Notes: a model not told the origin generated them from the letters alone. A stretch of DNA of 64,000 bases from Marinisporobacter sp. (GCA_025210525.1 JAOARP010000029.1:44739-108738); one strand, 5' to 3'. Positions 8,704 to 16,356 are shown, numbered from the stretch's first letter. A program made the numbers and translations.

Positions 8704-8802
8704 ATTAGAGGGATTCCCCCCAGGTATTCTTCTCGCTATATAGACCAAGGTGCTTCTCATGAAACTTTATCCAGAACAAGATGCGGTACGTTAAATCTAG
8801 TT
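8704..8802. repeat. Probable fragment of a dispersed element, richer in G+C than its surroundings
   Basis: A stretch of about 100 bases starts with a C6 run and is roughly 45% G+C in an otherwise very AT-rich gap. The plus strand is open and would read RGIPPRYSSRYIDQGAS and onward, without a start codon or ribosome binding site. From memory, short open frames of this kind recur in intergenic regions of clostridial genomes, but I could not check this. It may be a decayed repeat or part of an RNA. Confidence 0.35.
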
Positions 8803-8814
8803 TAGATAGATCAT

Positions 8815-8847
8815 CAAAAAAGAAGATGCTCTAACATCCTCTTCTCA
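8815..8847 (-). terminator. Terminator of the dhaKLM-HPr operon
   Basis: The minus-strand hairpin AAGAGGATG/CATCTTCTT (one G-U pair) is followed by a run of U, about 25 bases past the HPr stop codon. Confidence 0.8.
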
Positions 8848-8868
8848 TTATATCTGCAATAGCATTGA

Positions 8869-9129
8869 TTATTCATTTAGATGATTCAAAAAATTTATTA
8901 ATGCTTCTACAGCTTCTTTCTCATCAGGTCCCTCTGCACAGATCATTATTTTTTCATTGTATTTAATGCCAGACGCAAGCACTCCCATAATGCTCTTTGT
9001 ATTAATAGATTTTCCATTATATTCAATAACTATATCTGATTTAAATTGTGATGCAATTTTCACAAATTTTGCTGCTGGTCTAGCATGCATCCCTTGTTGA
9101 TCTACCACAATGGCTTCTCGCTTATACAA
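8869..9129 (-). CDS. HPr-family phosphocarrier protein of the dha operon
   Basis: An 86-residue PTS phosphocarrier. The phosphorylated His lies in QGMHARPAAKF near residue 15, and the regulatory Ser in TKSIMGVL near 46. It begins with TTG behind GGGAGGGGA. It is last in the dhaK-dhaL-dhaM operon. In many bacteria this HPr domain is fused to DhaM; here it is a separate gene. It most likely relays phosphate from enzyme I to DhaM. Enzyme I is not in the window, so whether this HPr also serves sugar PTS uptake is open. Confidence 0.9.
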   Translation of the reverse strand: MYKREAIVVDQQGMHARPAAKFVKIASQFKSDIVIEYNGKSINTKSIMGVLASGIKYNEKIMICAEGPDEKEAVEALINFLNHLNE

Positions 9130-9149
9130 GATATCCCCTCCCTATGTAC

Positions 9150-9539
9150 TTATCTTTTAGATAAATTTTTACTTTCCTCTGCTACAGCTTTTACTTCTTC
9201 TAGAGAACTCCCGATGGCTGCTTGCACAGATGCAGCAATACTTCCTTCTACAATGGGAGCATCTGCTATGGCTATTTTCTCTCTTATCCCATCTTCTAAT
9301 AAATCTAAAGCAAGTTCTGTACTCATAATGGCACTGCCTAAGTCTACAAGTACTAAAACCCCATCTTCACTATATACTTTTTCAATGGCTGTCATAATTT
9401 TTGTAGCATCTGTTCCAATTCTTCCATCATCCGTTCCACCAGCAGCCTGGATTTTAACATTATCAGCCATTTGATTACAAAGCTCTACAATACCTTTAGC
9501 TATTTTTTCACTATGAGAAACAATTACCATTCCTACCAT
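9150..9539 (-). CDS. dhaM: DhaM, PTS EIIA-Man-like phosphoryl donor for dihydroxyacetone kinase
   Basis: A short DhaM of about 129 residues made of the EIIA-mannose-type domain only. The active His is in MVIVSHSEKIAKG near residue 8, followed by the AAGGTDDGRIGTDA loop typical of DhaM. I prefer the ATG at 9539, 8 bases after AAGGAG, over a TTG two codons earlier. It takes phosphate from HPr and regenerates ATP on DhaL. The gene lies between dhaL and the HPr gene, with spacings of 8-20 bases. It has no fused HPr or enzyme I domain. Confidence 0.9.
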   Translation of the reverse strand: MVGMVIVSHSEKIAKGIVELCNQMADNVKIQAAGGTDDGRIGTDATKIMTAIEKVYSEDGVLVLVDLGSAIMSTELALDLLEDGIREKIAIADAPIVEGSIAASVQAAIGSSLEEVKAVAEESKNLSKR

Positions 9540-9553
9540 TTTCAAAACTCCTT

Positions 9554-10180
9554 TTATATTAAAGTATCTGCTATTGTCTTTGTCATTAAATAGCTAGAAG
9601 TTGCTCCAGGGTCTTCATGTCCTATACTTCTTTCTCCCAAATAACTAGCTCTTCCTTTTGTAGCAATAATATCTTTTGTTTTTTGAACCCCTTCATAAGC
9701 AGCATCAGTAGCCTTATGAAATGCTGTAGATAATTCTTCTCCTTGTTCTAAAGATTCTTTCAATGCTTCATATGCTGGAATCAATGCATCTAGCATTGTT
9801 TTTTCTCCTATTTGAGCTTTTCCTCTCATAACAATCCCTTTTATAGCTTCATCAAACATTTTTATAATTGTTCCCTTATCTAATTCATTCTTGCCTTTAG
9901 CTACTATTGATGCTTTTAAAAATGCAGTTCCATAAAGAGGACCAGACGCGCCTCCTACTGTAGATATTAATGTCATAGCTGTTGTTTTTAGAATTTCTCC
10001 ACAATCATGAGACTTAATTTCATCTAATTTTTTTGACACTGCAGTAAATCCTTTATTCATATTTATACCATGATCTCCGTCCCCTATAGCAGCATCTAGC
10101 TCTGTTAATAATTGTTTATTCTCATGAATCTTTATGGCAATATTTTTTAATATCTTTACAAGCAATGCTCCTGTAATCAT
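9554..10180 (-). CDS. dhaL: Dihydroxyacetone kinase subunit DhaL
   Basis: The 208-residue ADP-binding subunit transfers phosphate to dihydroxyacetone held by DhaK. The signature DAAIGDGDHGINMNKG occurs near residue 28, the second loop TVGGASGPLYGT near 75, and the C-terminal GHEDPGATSS closes the nucleotide site. It follows dhaK after an 82-base gap that holds a perfect 14-bp hairpin, and precedes dhaM closely. It is more typical of the family than the first DhaL in this window. Confidence 0.93.
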   Translation of the reverse strand: MITGALLVKILKNIAIKIHENKQLLTELDAAIGDGDHGINMNKGFTAVSKKLDEIKSHDCGEILKTTAMTLISTVGGASGPLYGTAFLKASIVAKGKNELDKGTIIKMFDEAIKGIVMRGKAQIGEKTMLDALIPAYEALKESLEQGEELSTAFHKATDAAYEGVQKTKDIIATKGRASYLGERSIGHEDPGATSSYLMTKTIADTLI

Positions 10181-10200
10181 ATACTATCCCTCCCTATATA

Positions 10201-10238
10201 TAGTCTATGGGATAAGTTATTATTATCCCATAGACTAT
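10201..10238 (-). other. Intercistronic hairpin between dhaK and dhaL
   Basis: AGTCTATGGGATAA pairs perfectly with TTATCCCATAGACT around an 8-base loop, with no U run after it. Such hairpins often protect the upstream message, giving unequal subunit amounts. Confidence 0.6.
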
Positions 10239-10262
10239 GAACAAATGATTATTTTTCCATAG

Positions 10263-11255
10263 CTACATTTGTCTAAATGCTGGTGTATCTGCTCTTTCAT
10301 CTAATAATTCTTTTAATTCATCATCAAGCTTTAATACAGATATAGAGAATCCTGCCATTTCAATGGAAGTCATATAATTTCCAACGATAGTTTTATAAGT
10401 TTTTATCCCTTTTTCTTTTAATATCTTATCTACTTCATTATTTGCAATATACAATTCCATAAGAGGTGTTCCTCCCAATCCATTTACTAAAACAACAACC
10501 TCTTCCTTTTGATTAATTTGTATATCTGCTAATATCTTATTCATTAAATGTATTACAATTTCTTTTGCATTCTTTATTTTATCTCTATGAGTTCCAGGCT
10601 CACCATGTATTCCTAATCCAATTTCCATCTCATCTTCTGGCAATTCAAAACCTGGTTTTCCAGCTGCTGGTATAGTACAAGGGGTTAAAGCCATTCCCAT
10701 AGACCTTACATTTTTTATAACCTTTTCTGCAATTCGTTTCACTTCATCTAATTTCATTCCTTTTTCAGCAGCCGCTCCAGCAATCTTGTGTACAAAAATA
10801 GTTCCTGCAATTCCCCGTCTACCAGTGGTATAGGTACTATTTTCAACAGCAACATCATCATTTACAATAACACTCTCTACTTGAATTCCTTCTGCCTCAG
10901 CTAATTCCATAGCCATTTCAAAATTCATCACGTCACCTGTATAATTTTTAATGACTAAAAGTATACCTTTTCCTTGATCTACTGCTTTGACAGCTTCAAA
11001 TACTTGATCTGGAGTTGGAGATGTAAAAACTTCTCCTGCTACAGCCCCATCTAACATCCCTTCTCCTACAAATCCTCCATGAGAAGGTTCATGCCCACTG
11101 CCTCCACCACTAACTAAAGTTACTTTTTCTTTCAAATTTGCTCTGACTAACACATCAAAGCCTTCTACTCTTTTTACATATTCAGGATAGGCTTTTACAA
11201 TCCCTTCTAGCATTTCATTCACTACATTTTCTGGATTATTAATAATTTTTTTCAA
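10263..11255 (-). CDS. dhaK: Dihydroxyacetone kinase subunit DhaK
   Basis: A 330-residue substrate-binding subunit of PTS-dependent dihydroxyacetone kinase (dihydroxyacetone to DHAP). GGGSGHEPSHGGFVGEG (about residue 50), NYTGDVMNFEMA (catalytic Asp near 107) and GLGIHGEPGTHR (covalent His near 216) all match the canonical family. It begins with TTG behind GGGAGGAA. It is the first intact gene of the operon dhaK-dhaL-dhaM-HPr. No dha regulator of the DhaS/DhaQ type and no glycerol dehydrogenase is nearby, so dihydroxyacetone may be taken up or made elsewhere. Confidence 0.94.
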   Translation of the reverse strand: MKKIINNPENVVNEMLEGIVKAYPEYVKRVEGFDVLVRANLKEKVTLVSGGGSGHEPSHGGFVGEGMLDGAVAGEVFTSPTPDQVFEAVKAVDQGKGILLVIKNYTGDVMNFEMAMELAEAEGIQVESVIVNDDVAVENSTYTTGRRGIAGTIFVHKIAGAAAEKGMKLDEVKRIAEKVIKNVRSMGMALTPCTIPAAGKPGFELPEDEMEIGLGIHGEPGTHRDKIKNAKEIVIHLMNKILADIQINQKEEVVVLVNGLGGTPLMELYIANNEVDKILKEKGIKTYKTIVGNYMTSIEMAGFSISVLKLDDELKELLDERADTPAFRQM

Positions 11256-11331
11256 AATTTATTCCTCCCTATCTATATTATAAATAATTACACTTCATAG
11301 AAATCCCGCTCGTTAAATTCTTTTGTCAAAG

Positions 11332-11445
11332 TTATAAACAAGAAAGTATAAAACCGCCTATTACACCCCAAGCTTCTATCATTTTTCCCCATAATAACTT
11401 TATTAAAAATGGAAATATGAACGCTCCAGCAAAAGTAGTTATCAT
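11332..11445 (-). pseudogene. Short membrane peptide, possible truncated glycerol-transporter-like gene (Lin0368-type)
   Basis: A 37-residue frame (MITTFAGAFIFPFLIKLLWG at the start) lies upstream of dhaK, with AAGGAGG 22 bases before its ATG. The pattern GAFxFPFLIxLLWGKxxEAWGxIGG resembles the N-terminus of the small membrane proteins linked to dha operons in Listeria (Lin0368 family). It stops right after IGGFILSCL, so it would be truncated. The ribosome binding site fits a non-standard ATT start four codons upstream of the ATG better than the ATG itself. The family link is from memory and uncertain. Confidence 0.4.
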
Positions 11446-11660
11446 ATTTTCAACAATTACTTGATTACCTCCTTTTTAATTATATTTTTCTATTCTTATA
11501 TTTATTCTGACCCTAAATGCTTCATGCATTCACCCTCCTGAAGAATTTTTTACCTTACATATATACTACGCAATTATTATTCTAAAAAAATTTTCTACCA
11601 TATTAGATTTTTGATCATGCATACCTCCTTATTTCGTATAAATTTTTACCTATTCCCCCA
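11446..11660 (-). promoter_or_regulatory. dhaK leader with two strong ribosome binding sites that serve only 7-codon frames
   Basis: On the minus strand AAGGAGG precedes ATG at about 11620 (MIKNLIW, stop), and AGGAGGG precedes ATG at about 11526 (MKHLGSE, stop). Either these are leader peptides, or the region holds eroded genes of which only the start sites survive. No clear terminator, riboswitch or operator is visible. Confidence 0.35.
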
Positions 11661-11674
11661 TAGAATTTAAGAAA

Positions 11675-11715
11675 TAAAAAAAGAAACTTCTTAATTTTCA
11701 TTAGTAAGTTCCTTT
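11675..11715 (-). terminator. Terminator of the RNase HI gene
   Basis: The minus-strand hairpin GGAACTT...AAGTTTC, with an inner TAAT/ATTA pairing, is followed by seven U residues. Confidence 0.7.
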
Positions 11716-11853
11716 AGATACTTATTTGCATCAATTCTCTTTTTTTAATTATTATATGTTTATCTTTATTTCTCTTTAACCTTTCAAGATTTCTTTTGCC
11801 TAATTTTTTAGAAAAGTCCTAAATATGTTTCATAAACTTAAAATCAAAATTTT

Positions 11854-12642
11854 CTATAACTTTATATTTCCCCTTGCAACTTCCTTAGCATATAAATCAC
11901 ATACAGTATTTTCAAAATGATCTGAATGTCCTTTTACCCATTCAAATTCTATATATTTATTTTTTGTAAGCATGTTGAATTTTTTCCAGTACTCTATATT
12001 CTTTACTTTTTCTCCATTGGCTGTATGCCAATCATTCAATTCCCAATTAACAATCCATTCAGTTAGTCCTTTTCTTACATATCGACTATCTGTAATAATT
12101 CTAATTTTCTCTTCCTTTTTTAATATTTCCATTCCCTTCATAGCCGCTAAAAGTTCTAATAAACTGCTACTTTTTTCATCAGATGGATAGGTATATATCT
12201 GATAATCTCCTACTAAATTTTTATGTAGTACTACAAAGCCCCCTGCTTTCTTCTTTTCTAAAAAGCTTCCGTCTGTATAAATCTTATGTATACATGTTTC
12301 TCCTTGATCCACTACATAGCTATGGTGCTTTCCATCTCTTTTATCTAAGACTACAATTTTAGATGGATCATTAAATGCAGCTATATCCTTTTCATCTCTT
12401 AATGAAAAAGTCAATTGAAACCCTACATAAAAAGTATCCTTTCTTTTATTATGTAAGATTTTTCTTAATTGATATTCATTTTTTCTTAACAATAAACTAA
12501 CAAGATTTTCATCTAAAAAAAGTAAAGATTTTGTAGAAGGTGTAAACATAATTTGAGCATTTTCCTTATTATGGTAAATATCCATAATAAAGGAACCCCG
12601 ATGCTCTTCTATGATACTCATTGAAAATACCAGCATATTCAT
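11854..12642 (-). CDS. Ribonuclease HI family protein with extra N-terminal domain
   Basis: A 262-residue protein. The C-terminal half is an RNase HI domain with the D-E-D-D catalytic set: Asp in IYTDGSF (about residue 125), Glu in SLLELLAAMKG, Asp in RIITDSRYV, and a last Asp in CDLYAKEV after the VKGHSDH stretch. It would cut RNA in RNA-DNA hybrids. The N-terminal 115 residues are not recognised and lack the usual hybrid-binding pattern. The ATG at 12642 has AAGGGG 7 bases upstream; a second Met at 12585 lacks one. It is monocistronic between two terminators. Confidence 0.85.
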   Translation of the reverse strand: MNMLVFSMSIIEEHRGSFIMDIYHNKENAQIMFTPSTKSLLFLDENLVSLLLRKNEYQLRKILHNKRKDTFYVGFQLTFSLRDEKDIAAFNDPSKIVVLDKRDGKHHSYVVDQGETCIHKIYTDGSFLEKKKAGGFVVLHKNLVGDYQIYTYPSDEKSSSLLELLAAMKGMEILKKEEKIRIITDSRYVRKGLTEWIVNWELNDWHTANGEKVKNIEYWKKFNMLTKNKYIEFEWVKGHSDHFENTVCDLYAKEVARGNIKL

Positions 12643-12671
12643 ATAAAAAACCCCTTATGGCGTAATCATAT

Positions 12672-12703
12672 ATAAAAATAAAAGCCACTTCTTTCAGTGG
12701 CTT
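12672..12703 (-). terminator. Terminator of the thiW-thiM operon
   Basis: AAGCCACT/AGTGGCTT hairpin followed on the minus strand by a U-rich tract, about 75 bases past the thiM stop. Confidence 0.75.
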
Positions 12704-12776
12704 ATTATAAGTATATATCTTATGGATAATTATATTTTATCATTATGAAAGCTTTTAGTCATTTAGAATTTTGTTT

Positions 12777-13607
12777 TTATTTTAATCTATATCTGATTTT
12801 TTTCATGATCATTCTATCAGAAATACTAAACATATGATCTATAAGTTCCATTCTAAAACTTCCAGTACCTTTTGCATGCTGAGAAAGTTCACCACATATT
12901 CCCATAAGCACTATTGCAAGAAGAGTACCCTCTAGTATATTACCAGAAGAAATATAGCTAGCTATAAGGGATGTAACCATACATCCTGTACCAGTAACCG
13001 TTGAAAGCATTTCACAACCATTTGTTATTAAATATGTATCCGTTCCATTTGTTATCATATCAACCACTCCAGTCACTGCAATAACAGCACCTGTTCGTAA
13101 TGATAAAGTCCTTAGCATTTCTATACTCTCATCAACATTTTCTTCTCTTACAATATCACAAACGCCTACATCAATTCCTTTTGAATTGCTTTTCATTCCA
13201 CAGATTGCTTTTATTTCAGACATATTTCCCTTAATCACATTTGGATGACACTCAAGAATATATTCTTTTGCATAATCTAGACGAAGCTTACTACAGCCTA
13301 CACCTACAAGATCAATTACTTGTGGAATCTTCTTTTCAAAAGCCGTTTTACCTGAAATCAACATAGATTTCATTCTATTATCCGTTATATTTCCAAGATT
13401 AACCCCAAGAGATTTAGCAGCAGCAGTAATTTCAGCAACCTCCAAAGGATGCTCTGCCATAATAGGCTTTGCTCCAACAGCAAGCATTACATTGGCACAA
13501 TCATTGATGGAGATAGGATTTGTAATATAGTGAATGAGTGGTTTGTTTGATTTAACACTCTGCTTTATTTTCAATAGATTGTTTATTATCAATTCTTGGT
13601 TTGTCAT
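12777..13607 (-). CDS. thiM: Hydroxyethylthiazole kinase ThiM
   Basis: A 276-residue salvage enzyme that phosphorylates 4-methyl-5-(2-hydroxyethyl)thiazole for thiamine synthesis. The N-terminal HYITNPISINDCANVMLAVGAKP is diagnostic, and the catalytic Cys lies in TVTGTGCMVTSLIA near residue 200. The start overlaps the end of thiW by 56 bases. It has GGGGGTG just upstream, and the N-terminus cannot be shortened much without losing conserved residues, so the overlap looks real and suggests translational coupling. The operon is under two TPP-type riboswitches. Confidence 0.94.
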   Translation of the reverse strand: MTNQELIINNLLKIKQSVKSNKPLIHYITNPISINDCANVMLAVGAKPIMAEHPLEVAEITAAAKSLGVNLGNITDNRMKSMLISGKTAFEKKIPQVIDLVGVGCSKLRLDYAKEYILECHPNVIKGNMSEIKAICGMKSNSKGIDVGVCDIVREENVDESIEMLRTLSLRTGAVIAVTGVVDMITNGTDTYLITNGCEMLSTVTGTGCMVTSLIASYISSGNILEGTLLAIVLMGICGELSQHAKGTGSFRMELIDHMFSISDRMIMKKIRYRLK

Positions 13608-14121
13608 AAACTTTCACCCCCAAACGTTTCTGAATTTTTGCAAGCATATCAATCCTACTTAAAGCTTTCAGAAAAACAAATGCAATTGTCCCTCCAATCA
13701 GTGTTCCCATAATAAATGAAGGTACATAAAACATCCATGTAAGTCCTGTTCTTCCCCAGATGAATGTCATAACAGGATATGACATAATGGCTCCTATAAT
13801 ACCTGTTCCTATAACCTCACCAATAATAGCAAAAATTAATTTCCCCTTAGATACTCTGTATAATGTCCCAGATAAAAAAGCTCCAAAAACTGCTCCCGTT
13901 AAGGCCAATGGTGGAATCCCCATAAAAATCATTCTAATCACACCAATCAAGGTAGCACAAAGAAGTGAATACCAAGGTCCAAGCATAACAGAACATACGA
14001 TGTTGATAAAATGTGCCATTGGACACATTCCTTCAATACGAAGAATTGGAGAAATAACGACTCCCATTGCCACCAACATTGCTAACATAACTTGCTTCAA
14101 TAATTTCGAGTTTTTTTCCAT
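13552..14121 (-). CDS. thiW: ThiW, thiamine-precursor (thiazole) ECF transporter substrate-binding membrane protein
   Basis: A 189-residue membrane protein with about five or six hydrophobic segments and the ThiW-typical start (VAMGVVISPILRIEGMCPMA). It is the S-component that captures the thiazole precursor and works with a shared energy-coupling module (EcfA/EcfT) encoded elsewhere. It is followed by thiM, which phosphorylates the imported thiazole. AGGAGG lies 9 bases before the ATG, and a 7-base complement to this site is present in the leader (14184-14190). The C-terminal tail is hydrophilic and overlaps thiM. Confidence 0.92.
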   Translation of the reverse strand: MEKNSKLLKQVMLAMLVAMGVVISPILRIEGMCPMAHFINIVCSVMLGPWYSLLCATLIGVIRMIFMGIPPLALTGAVFGAFLSGTLYRVSKGKLIFAIIGEVIGTGIIGAIMSYPVMTFIWGRTGLTWMFYVPSFIMGTLIGGTIAFVFLKALSRIDMLAKIQKRLGVKVYDKPRIDNKQSIENKAEC

Positions 14122-14127
14122 AATAAA

Positions 14128-14190
14128 ATACCTCCTAATAATATTTATTTTCTTACATCACATAGGAAATAAATACCATTATCGAGGTAT
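14128..14190 (-). promoter_or_regulatory. Possible translation switch: anti-Shine-Dalgarno segment upstream of thiW
   Basis: AUACCUC (14190-14184, minus strand) can pair over 7 bases with GAGGUAU of the thiW ribosome binding site (14134-14128). The same segment can instead form a local AUACC/GGUAU hairpin with 14177-14173. It lies directly after the second aptamer, so it could act as its expression platform. This is read from complementarity only. Confidence 0.5.
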
Positions 14191-14201
14191 AATTTTAGCG
14201 T

Positions 14202-14301
14202 AACTAAATAGCAATTTCCTATATGACATAAGTCATACTAGTCGGTCGAAGCTCAAAAGCTTCCTCTCACCTTGAAACACAAGTTCCCTCGCTATTTAGT
14301 T
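14202..14301 (-). promoter_or_regulatory. Divergent TPP-type riboswitch aptamer, second of two
   Basis: A perfect 11-bp closing stem (AACTAAATAGC, 14202-14212 with 14291-14301) encloses a THI-box-like core: GGGAACUUG, a GUGAGAGG segment where CUGAGAGG is usual, the AAGCU/AGCUU stem ending in CGACC, and AUAGGAAAU at the 3' side. The pyrophosphate-side helix (usually CUGAUCUGG...UAAUGCCAGCGUAGGGAA) is replaced by CUAGUAUGACUUAUGUCAU. The first copy, 135 bases upstream, is canonical. This one may be decayed or may have altered ligand recognition. Confidence 0.6.
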
Positions 14302-14363
14302 GTATTTGCCTCAAAAACCTAGGGCGCTCCCCCTCTGCTTTTTGGATATAACTCCTAAAGGCA

Positions 14364-14400
14364 TAAAAAGTGGGATACTCCGAATAAGGCGTATCCCACT
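14364..14400 (-). terminator. Rho-independent terminator of the first TPP riboswitch
   Basis: A perfect 10-bp hairpin (AGTGGGATAC/GTATCCCACT) followed by UUUUAU on the minus strand sits just after the canonical aptamer and before the second one. This is the usual layout for transcriptional control by TPP. Confidence 0.85.
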
Positions 14401-14431
14401 CATACTTACAAAATATTACTAAATCGTATAA

Positions 14432-14526
14432 GCTAAATATTTCCTTACGTCGGCATTATCCGAATCAAGTTATGGGTCGAAGTTAAACTTCCTCTCAGCC
14501 TGAAATACAAGCTCCCCTTTTTAAAG
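14432..14526 (-). promoter_or_regulatory. TPP riboswitch (THI box), canonical copy
   Basis: The minus strand reads GGGGAGCUUG, then GGCUGAGAGGAAG, CUUCGACCC, CUUGAUUCGGAUAAUGCCGA and CGUAAGGAAAU. These are the pyrimidine-binding CUGAGA and the pyrophosphate-binding helix of the TPP aptamer in correct order. It is upstream of thiW-thiM and followed by a terminator, so high TPP should stop transcription of thiazole uptake and salvage. Confidence 0.93.
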
Positions 14527-14596
14527 AGAATACCACATAATTTCCTTAAATGCAATAGCACTTGATTTTATATTGTAGTGTAGTTTGAATGTTTCT

Positions 14597-15136
14597 TTAT
14601 TTACTCATCTCTAAAATTTTATCTAATATTCTCTTATAAATTTCAAAATCCTTTTCTTTAAATAAAACAAAAATGACTTCAGTAAGTATATCATTTTCAT
14701 TAATAAAATCCATAACAGCCTTCGTTGAAATTTCAGAAGCTTCTTCTATTGGATAACCATATACACCTGTAGAAATAGATGGGAAAGCTATTGTTTTAAT
14801 GTCATAATCAGCTGCTAATTTTAATGAGTTAAAATATGCTTTATACAAAAGTTCACCCTCATTATTCTTTGCACCTCTGTAAATAGGACCGACTGTATGA
14901 ATTACATATTTACTTGGCATCTTTCCTGCTGTAGTAATTCTCGCCTCTCCCGTAGGACACCCTCCTATTTTTCTACATTCTTCTAAAATCTCTATTCCTC
15001 CGGCTCTATGGATAGCGCCATCTACACCTCCACCACCTAAAAGCCGATTATTTGCTGCATTTACTATAGCATCCACTTTCAATTTTGTAATATCTCCCTG
15101 TACTATAGAAATTTTAGTATTCTTGTAAATATACAT
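14597..15136 (-). CDS. Macrodomain protein, O-acetyl-ADP-ribose deacetylase/ADP-ribosyl hydrolase type
   Basis: A 179-residue single macrodomain of the YmdB/MacroD type. The ADP-ribose site is visible: GDITKLKVDAIVNAANN (Asp near 15, Asn near 28), the glycine loop LLGGGGVDGAIHRAGG, and the distal-ribose loop PSISTGVYGYP. The enzymes remove ADP-ribose from acidic residues of proteins or deacetylate O-acetyl-ADP-ribose. AGGGGAGGAA precedes the ATG. It appears to stand alone; no ADP-ribosyltransferase or sirtuin gene is adjacent. Confidence 0.92.
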   Translation of the reverse strand: MYIYKNTKISIVQGDITKLKVDAIVNAANNRLLGGGGVDGAIHRAGGIEILEECRKIGGCPTGEARITTAGKMPSKYVIHTVGPIYRGAKNNEGELLYKAYFNSLKLAADYDIKTIAFPSISTGVYGYPIEEASEISTKAVMDFINENDILTEVIFVLFKEKDFEIYKRILDKILEMSK

Positions 15137-15197
15137 ATGAATCTTCCTCCCCTTAAAATATATATTTTCTCATTTTAGTTTCATGCTGTTTTTCTAT

Positions 15198-16154
15198 TTA
15201 CTGAAAGATCCCATACAAAATAGGAAGTATAAAGGGAACAGCAAATGTTAAAATCGTTCCCGTTATCAACGTAACTAATCCTAATTCCACCCCCACAAAC
15301 TTTGTAATAGGCATCAACATAGTATCCATATTTCCAGCAGCACCCCCAGCCATAGGACTTCCCTTACTGATTTTAATTAATAATGGAAGCAACAAAACGG
15401 TGAAAAATTCTCGCATAACATTCACCACAAAACCATAAGTTCCTGTTTCAATACCATAAACCTTTGTCATATAGGCTCCTGTTAAGCTATAATAGCTCAT
15501 ACCACTAGAAGACATTACCGAAATCTCTAAAGGTAAATTTAATATGCTCCCTGCTATAAAACCACCTATTATACTTCCTAAGAAAATAGCTAGGGAAATA
15601 AAGATGATCTTCACTCCTAAAACCCGAATATATCTAAATACCTTGCGATTATTCCCCAAGCCTATTCCCACTCCTATATAAAGAAAAACTAATGTTACCG
15701 TTAAAATATCCCCAAGAAGATACGCTTTATTTTGGGGCATTACAAAATATCCTAGTATCACACCTAAAATAATACTGATGGGCATAATGAAAACTAATGG
15801 AGATAGCTCTTTTTTTTCCTCTTCTGAAATATTTACTTCCTTATCTAAATTCATATTTTCATCTCTTAAATTTTCTTTAATTTTATCTAAAGGAAGTATT
15901 GTCTTTTCAACAATCCATGTAAAAATGACACTAAATGTAATTGTCAGCAAAGCAATAACAATACAATTCATTCCAATCCTATTAAGCTTTAGCATAATGG
16001 AATTATTTACACCTATATTCATCCCAATGGTTAGCATAAGTATTATTAGGGTTATATTAACAACAACATCTATCCCTTTTAAAATTTTATCTGTCATTTT
16101 TTGAAGCCCTACAATAAATCCAATTCCCAAACAAGCAAACGGTAAAATAGTCAT
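15198..16154 (-). CDS. lysO: LysO family transporter (lysine exporter, DUF340)
   Basis: A 318-residue membrane protein of the LysO family, which exports lysine (and toxic analogues) in E. coli. It has an N-terminal pair of hydrophobic segments, an acidic cytoplasmic loop rich in Lys and Glu (about residues 92-118, longer than in E. coli LysO), and a C-terminal membrane half with GVGIGLGNNRKVF and the conserved SSSGMSYYSLTGAYMTK. The start has AAGGGGG 12 bases upstream. It is divergent from the BlaI-like regulator; the lysine riboswitch sometimes found before such genes is absent. Confidence 0.85.
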   Translation of the reverse strand: MTILPFACLGIGFIVGLQKMTDKILKGIDVVVNITLIILMLTIGMNIGVNNSIMLKLNRIGMNCIVIALLTITFSVIFTWIVEKTILPLDKIKENLRDENMNLDKEVNISEEEKKELSPLVFIMPISIILGVILGYFVMPQNKAYLLGDILTVTLVFLYIGVGIGLGNNRKVFRYIRVLGVKIIFISLAIFLGSIIGGFIAGSILNLPLEISVMSSSGMSYYSLTGAYMTKVYGIETGTYGFVVNVMREFFTVLLLPLLIKISKGSPMAGGAAGNMDTMLMPITKFVGVELGLVTLITGTILTFAVPFILPILYGIFQ

Positions 16155-16356
16155 ATACTACAAGCCCCCTTATGTGTATTAAAATACCTTCCTAATCTCA
16201 TTATACAATATCACGAAATGAATTTAATCCCATATTTGTATGCAAATTCAATATTCAACCCTTTAAATACAACACCATAAATCATTTAAATTCCTCTATT
16301 TTAAGATTTTTAACTTATTCTCGTAATAATTTAAATAATTCTTTAAGGTTAAATAG

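Noticed and set aside
16155..16356. Lysine riboswitch upstream of lysO
   Set aside because: The leader is too short and shows none of the conserved L-box elements.
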